DNA from: Clostridia bacterium
Lineage (GTDB): Bacteria > Bacillota > Clostridia > Oscillospirales > CAG-272
Direction of reading: 5' to 3'
Length of the DNA: 35,483 nt
Assembly (NCBI GenBank): GCA_017453325.1
Contig: JAFTKK010000001.1
Span: 1 to 35,483, forward strand
The notes under the pieces are model-generated. The model worked only from the letters and a program-made list of their open reading frames with translations. It had not been told where the DNA came from and did no database searches. Shown piece by piece: positions 35,341-35,483 of the stretch (the stretch's first letter is position 1; every line of letters starts with the position of its first letter). Position numbers and translations under genes: made by a program.

Positions 35341-35483
35341 AAGAATTTGCGTTGCAAATTCTTCGCCATAGCGAGAGCGTACTGAAGCAAATGCATACAG
35401 GGGCAACCGCTTTTCTAAGAATTTGCGTTGCAAATTCTTCGCCATAGCGAGAGCGTACTGAAGCAAATGCATACAGGGGCAAC
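35316..35483. repeat. 76-bp tandem repeats with internal palindrome, continuing past the window
   Basis: Identical 76-bp units start at 35316, 35392 and 35468 (the last cut off by the window end). Each begins TGCATACAGGGGCAACCGC and contains the perfect hairpin AAGAATTTGC-gtt-GCAAATTCTT, then CGCCATAGCGAGAGCGTACT. A diverged partial copy (GCGGTCTGAAGTAGGTGCAT) lies at 35301-35320. Short minus-strand frames run through the units, but 76 is not a multiple of three and they have no ribosome-binding site, so I do not call genes. Confidence 0.85.

Noticed and set aside
35205..35472. Repeated minus-strand small frames beginning MHLLQYALAMAK
   Set aside because: They are generated by the 76-bp repeat; the unit length shifts frame, and no ribosome-binding site precedes them.
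35316..35483. CRISPR array
   Set aside because: Units are directly tandem and identical over the full 76 bp, with no variable spacers and no cas genes.

Overview
The window looks like a chromosomal segment of a strictly anaerobic, probably gut-dwelling Clostridia-type Bacillota (Oscillospirales/Christensenellales-like). The evidence is the Bacillus/Clostridium gene orders yybS-gdpP-rplI-dnaB, rimP-nusA-ylxR-ylxQ-infB and holB-yaaT-yabB-rsmI, a GlgC/GlgD pair typical of low-GC Gram-positives, several oxygen-sensitive Fe-S proteins, TTG starts behind strong Shine-Dalgarno sites, and sigma-A-type promoters. Coding DNA is GC-rich (by eye), with AT-rich islands at about 1-570 and 22,690-23,300. 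I see no rRNA, tRNA, transposase, phage or CRISPR.

Layout. 1-570: palindromic DNA, a terminator and a small Cro/C1-type regulator with repeat operators. 573-1500 (-): three overlapping unknown small genes. 1583-7269 (-): a large BadF/BcrA-type ATPase-activator protein with DUF2229, a separate 2-hydroxyacyl-CoA dehydratase-like partner, and a GH28-family glycoside hydrolase in one run ending at a strong terminator. 7341-16139 (-): one long operon yybS-gdpP-rplI-dnaB-tilS-ftsH (c-di-AMP turnover, ribosome, replication, tRNA modification, membrane proteolysis), read from a good promoter at 16178-16206. 16307-22345 (+): a promoter, a roughly 350-nt hairpin-rich leader, then rimP-nusA-ylxR-ylxQ-infB and a Nudix hydrolase, closed by a terminator. 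22365-24058: an AT-rich pair of divergent genes (XRE regulator and SLOG-like protein) sharing twin operators, then a membrane protein with a Cys/Asp-rich tail. 24154-30693: mostly (-) genes asd, rsmI, trmN6/yabB, a 2[4Fe-4S] ferredoxin, yaaT (PSP1) and holB, with one (+) amidase gene. 30887-35296 (+): the glycogen operon glgB-glgC-glgD. 35301-35483: 76-bp tandem repeats running off the window.

Most genes are housekeeping. The least explained parts are the structured rimP leader, the XRE/SLOG module, the Cys/Asp-tailed membrane protein, the repeat-bearing disordered N-terminus of YaaT, the split activase/dehydratase next to a GH28-like enzyme lacking the usual catalytic-site His, the three small unknown genes, and the palindromic repeats at both window ends. 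Long frames opposite infB, dnaB, gdpP, yaaT and other genes are codon-bias shadows and are not annotated. No database search was possible, so family names rest on recognised motifs and gene order.
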